From Prevotellaceae bacterium (GTDB lineage: Bacteria; Bacteroidota; Bacteroidia; Bacteroidales; Bacteroidaceae): a stretch of DNA of 6,045 nt. The notes beneath the pieces are model-generated. The model was not told the DNA's origin. It saw only the letters and a program-made list of their open reading frames with translations, and did not search any database. The stretch spans positions 1 through 6,045 of the forward strand of contig JAJPZF010000038.1 of NCBI GenBank assembly GCA_021204545.1, given 5' to 3'. This document shows, in pieces, positions 4,818 to 6,045 of this stretch. A program made the translations under genes and the position numbers. The stretch's first letter is position 1. The number at the start of each line of letters is the position of its first letter.

Positions 4818-4902
4818 GCTGGCAAGAAAAATAGTTTGATTGTTTGATAACGCAGATCAGCGTTCCGAGGGGTTTCCGAGGCACACTGACAGCATAAGAG
4901 CG

Positions 4903-4940
4903 AAGCCCGCGTTCCTCCTTAGTTGAGGGGGCGCGGGCTT
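4903..4940. terminator. GC-rich hairpin between convergent genes, probable bidirectional terminator
   Basis: AAGCCCGCG (4903-4911) pairs perfectly with CGCGGGCTT (4932-4940). Inside, CCTC (4914-4917) pairs with GAGG (4925-4928) around a 7-nt loop. It lies 85 bp after the LysM gene stop and 10 bp beyond the reductase stop on the other strand, where a shared terminator is expected. Neither side has a strong T-tract. Confidence 0.6.
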
Positions 4941-4949
4941 GCCTTGCGC

Positions 4950-5933
4950 TCAGGGGAGGTCGATGAGACGAAGTTCTTCCTCCGTGAACGGGGCGGAGCT
5001 GAGGCAGCCGATGTTGTCGAGGAGCTGCTGCTTGCCGCTCACGCCGACGAGGACGCTGGTCACCGCCTCTCTTTGCAGCACCCACGAGAGAGACATCTGG
5101 GCGAGGGTCTCGCCTCGCTGCTCTGCGAGAGAGTTCAGCCTGCGAAGCCTTAAAAGGAGCGCGGGGGTGAGGGCGGAGCGTTTGAGGAAGCGTTCCTCGG
5201 CCATCCTGCTGCCCTCCGGCACGCCCTGCAGGTAGCGGCTTGTCAGGAGTCCCTGTGCGAGCGGGGAGAAGCTTATGAAGCCCTTTCCGCCCGAGCTGAG
5301 GCAGTCGAGGATGCCATCCTGCTCGGGCGAGCGGTCCAGTATGTTGAGCCTGCCCTGGTAGATGAGAAGTGGGGTGTCGCGGCTGGCGAGGTAGTCTATG
5401 CCCGTCTTCAGGGCGCTGAGCGGCCAGCGGCTCAGGCCTATGTAAAGCGCCTTGCCTTGGCGCGCGATGTCGACGAGCGTCTGGAGGGTCTCCTCGAGGG
5501 GTGTCAGGGGGTCGTGGCGGTGGCAGTAGAAGAGGTCCACATAGTCAAGGCCGAGGCGGCGGAGGCTCTGGTCGAGGCTCGCCGTGAGGTGCTTCCTGCC
5601 GGCCCACGAGCCGTAGGGGCCCTGCCACATGTCGTAGGCCGCCTTGGTGCTCAGGAACAGCTCGTCGCGGTGCGCCTTGAGGTCCTCTCGCAGCAGTTTG
5701 CCGAGGCGTTCCTCGGCAGCTCCGGCGGGCGGCCCGTAGTTGTTGGCGAGGTCGAGGTGTGTGATGCCATGGTCGAATGCCGTCAGTACTATCTCCCTTG
5801 AGCGCTCGTAGGGTGTCCCGTCCCCGAAGTTGTGCCACAGGCCCAGTGATATCCTGGGCAGAAGCAAGCCGCTGCTGCCGCATCTCAGGTACTGCATTTG
5901 CTCGTATCTCTCAGGGTTGGGGCTGTAGTCCAT
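4950..5933 (-). CDS. Aldo/keto reductase, YghZ / L-glyceraldehyde-3-phosphate reductase type
   Basis: The 327-residue product aligns by eye along its whole length with E. coli YghZ (an AKR14-type enzyme). Shared blocks include NPERYEQMQY (6-15), LSLGLWHNFG-like (29-37), ITHLDLANNYGPP (57-69), STKAAYDMW (95-103), SLDQSLRRLGLDYVDLFY (119-136) and SPLAQGLLT near residue 220. The catalytic tetrad is present: D61, Y66, K97 and H138. These enzymes are NADPH-dependent, fold as a TIM barrel in the cytosol and reduce small aldehydes such as L-glyceraldehyde 3-phosphate and methylglyoxal. The C-terminus stops at about LRLIDLP, some 15-20 residues earlier than YghZ as I remember it, which may alter coenzyme or subunit contacts. 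The ATG at 5933 is supported by an AAGG Shine-Dalgarno-like site five bases upstream and a promoter. The gene stands alone, facing the LysM gene, and its high GC (38 G+C in 5041-5100) suits the genome background. Confidence 0.93.
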   Translation of the reverse strand: MDYSPNPERYEQMQYLRCGSSGLLLPRISLGLWHNFGDGTPYERSREIVLTAFDHGITHLDLANNYGPPAGAAEERLGKLLREDLKAHRDELFLSTKAAYDMWQGPYGSWAGRKHLTASLDQSLRRLGLDYVDLFYCHRHDPLTPLEETLQTLVDIARQGKALYIGLSRWPLSALKTGIDYLASRDTPLLIYQGRLNILDRSPEQDGILDCLSSGGKGFISFSPLAQGLLTSRYLQGVPEGSRMAEERFLKRSALTPALLLRLRRLNSLAEQRGETLAQMSLSWVLQREAVTSVLVGVSGKQQLLDNIGCLSSAPFTEEELRLIDLP

Positions 5934-5958
5934 AGTGGCCTTCTTTTTCCTCTCAGCG

Positions 5959-5988
5959 CGAAGTTACGAAAAGAGGACGAGGAGACAA
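5959..5988 (-). promoter_or_regulatory. Promoter of the aldo/keto reductase gene
   Basis: On the minus strand, TTG (5988-5986), a 19-bp spacer and TAACTTCG (5966-5959) give the Bacteroidetes -33/-7 layout, with one departure from TAnnTTTG. The start would fall near 5954-5950, leaving a leader of about 20 nt that contains the purine-rich GAGGAAAAAGAAGG before the ATG. Confidence 0.5.
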
Positions 5989-5993
5989 GTCGC

Positions 5994-6045
5994 TGAGGCC
6001 GCAGGTGGTGGTGCTTGACGGCGTGGTGGACATCTGCCAGGACTA
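5994..6045. other. Unassigned right edge
   Basis: One plus-strand frame (from 5987) reads KSLRPQVVVLDGVVDICQD, which has a coding look but no start codon in view. The minus-strand frames end at stops at 5966-5964 and 5955-5953 and give short, low-complexity Pro/Ser/Thr peptides. The piece could be the edge of a neighbouring gene or non-coding DNA; the window is too short to decide. Confidence 0.3.

Noticed and set aside
4863..4881. Direct repeat TTCCGAGG (4863-4870 and 4874-4881)
   Set aside because: Two 8-mers at an 11-bp period near a gene end are weak evidence; no flanking site or related copy supports a role.
5457..5801. Plus-strand open frame of 114 codons opposite the aldo/keto reductase
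   Set aside because: It is a Val/Glu/Ala-rich shadow of a strongly conserved enzyme gene.

Overview
The window looks like a chromosomal segment of a fairly GC-rich member of the Bacteroidales (Bacteroides/Prevotella/Muribaculaceae-type). The signs are lipoproteins whose lipidated Cys is followed by Ser and a run of Asp, short A/T-rich leaders without strong Shine-Dalgarno sites, several TAnnTTTG-like -7 promoter boxes, a small Bacteroidales-type HTH protein, a LysM-plus-barrel outer-membrane protein, and the C-terminal end of an ATP-grasp-like protein that I recognise from Bacteroides genomes. No genus can be named from the sequence alone.

Layout. Bases 1-476 (+) are the 3' part of the ATP-grasp-like gene. 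Bases 477-983 have no gene. They hold copies of a palindromic 15-mer, an 11-bp inverted repeat, and a roughly 260-bp element bounded by imperfect 37-39 nt inverted repeats (603-862), which looks like a miniature non-coding mobile or REP-type element. Bases 984-1631 (+) encode a small secreted, barrel-like envelope protein with a GTG start that touches a -7 box. Bases 1632-2011 have no convincing protein gene but are tiled end to end with hairpins behind a good -7 box. This is probably a structured RNA or a long structured leader of the next gene, an HTH regulator (2012-2230, +).

A promoter at about 2409 serves two tandem lipoprotein genes (2445-3419 and 3445-3927, +). They share an almost identical 90-nt signal-peptide cassette exactly 1000 bp apart but have unrelated mature parts. 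A LysM/outer-membrane barrel gene (3987-4817, +) follows after 59 bp. A GC-rich hairpin (4903-4940) separates it from a convergent aldo/keto reductase gene (4950-5933, -) of the YghZ / L-glyceraldehyde-3-phosphate reductase type, which has its own promoter at about 5959-5988. The last ~50 bases cannot be assigned.

How the genes relate. Three or four products are envelope proteins: one secreted barrel-like protein, two probable surface lipoproteins and one LysM barrel. The lipoprotein pair is plainly more A+T-rich than its surroundings and may be an acquired or rapidly evolving module. The reductase is metabolic and looks transcriptionally independent. The most interesting items are the structured RNA upstream of the HTH gene, the shared signal-peptide cassette, and the inverted-repeat-bounded element.
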